From JAVBUY01 sp031552735 (GTDB taxonomy: Bacteria > Bacillota > Clostridia > Christensenellales > Aristaeellaceae): a DNA stretch of 5,562 bases. Of the stretch, positions 5,492 through 5,562 are shown one piece after another. A program made the position numbers and the translations under genes. The notes under the pieces are model-generated. The model did no database searches, was not told the origin of the DNA, and was given only the letters and a program-made list of their open reading frames with translations. How positions within the stretch are numbered: position 1 is the first letter of the stretch; every line of letters starts with the position of its first letter. The stretch covers positions 1-5,562 of the forward strand of contig JAVBMF010000055.1 in NCBI GenBank assembly GCA_031552735.1, written 5' to 3'.

Positions 5492-5521
5492 TTGACAGCG
5501 CGCGTTTTGCTCTGCTATGAT
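5492..5521 (+). promoter_or_regulatory. Strong sigma-A promoter for the gene at the right edge
   Basis: A perfect TTGACA (5492-5497), an 18-nt spacer, and TATGAT (5516-5521) preceded by TGC, making an extended -10. The predicted start is near 5528. It begins 13 nt after the preceding stop codon, so the downstream gene is independently transcribed. Confidence 0.85.
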
Positions 5522-5551
5522 GCACCCAACACAGCGTGGGAGGGATGCAGC

Positions 5552-5562
5552 ATGGCGGACGC
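5552..5562 (+). CDS. Start of an unidentified gene, cut by the window edge
   Basis: An ATG at 5552 follows GGGAGGGA at 5538-5545 with a 6-nt gap and lies about 24 nt after the predicted start of a strong promoter. Only the codons for Met-Ala-Asp and part of a fourth are present, so nothing can be said about function. The ATG at 5545 overlaps the ribosome binding site and is unlikely. Confidence 0.6.

Noticed and set aside
5479..5508. A terminator after the Myb-like gene
   Set aside because: Only 4-bp GCGC/GCGC pairing with a 7-nt loop before four T is available, and it is interleaved with the TTGACA of the next promoter. It is too weak to call.

Overview
The window reads as chromosomal DNA from a GC-rich member of the Clostridia (Oscillospirales or Christensenellales-like), probably a spore former. 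The reasons are the HU-then-RqcP gene pair, which is a conserved clostridial neighbourhood, strong GGAGG-type ribosome binding sites, sigma-A promoters with extended -10 boxes, and an RsfA-like Myb-type gene preceded by an exact match to the forespore sigma-G consensus. The taxonomic call is inference; no rRNA or other marker is present.

Layout from left to right. (1) 41-319, hup, encodes the nucleoid protein HU and ends in a clean intrinsic terminator. (2) 320-589 is a 270-bp intergenic region. It holds two near-identical terminators 170 bp apart (34 of 35 bases identical), a GC-rich segment full of inverted repeats between them, and an extended -10 promoter touching the second terminator. 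(3) 590-3220 is a tight three-gene unit on the + strand: rqcP (S4-domain ribosome quality control factor), ispDF (fused MEP-pathway enzyme) and an M24 'pita-bread' peptidase-like protein with a degenerate metal site. Gaps are 10 and 17 bp. (4) A bidirectional terminator at 3219-3238 is shared with a convergent gene, 3238-4437 on the - strand, encoding a CCA-adding-type tRNA nucleotidyltransferase. (5) 4438-4618 is a divergent intergenic region with a possible - strand promoter and a sigma-G-like + strand promoter. (6) 4619-5479 encodes a protein with two Myb-like repeats and a helical tail, related in design to the forespore regulator RsfA. (7) 5480-5562 holds a near-consensus sigma-A promoter, a ribosome binding site and the first codons of a gene that runs out of the window.

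The genes are mostly housekeeping: nucleoid structure, rescue of stalled ribosomes, isoprenoid precursors and tRNA 3'-end maturation. The unusual points are the terminator-flanked structured element, replacement of the usual yabP/yabQ/divIC neighbours of rqcP by ispDF and an M24 protein, loss of two Asp metal ligands in that M24 protein, an apparently HD-less CCA enzyme, and the sigma-G-type promoter of the Myb-like gene. I see no CRISPR array, tRNA, rRNA, transposase or phage gene, and no evidence of a defence system. No wholly new multi-gene system is evident. The best candidates for something undescribed are the 340-544 element and the sporulation-linked Myb-like protein.
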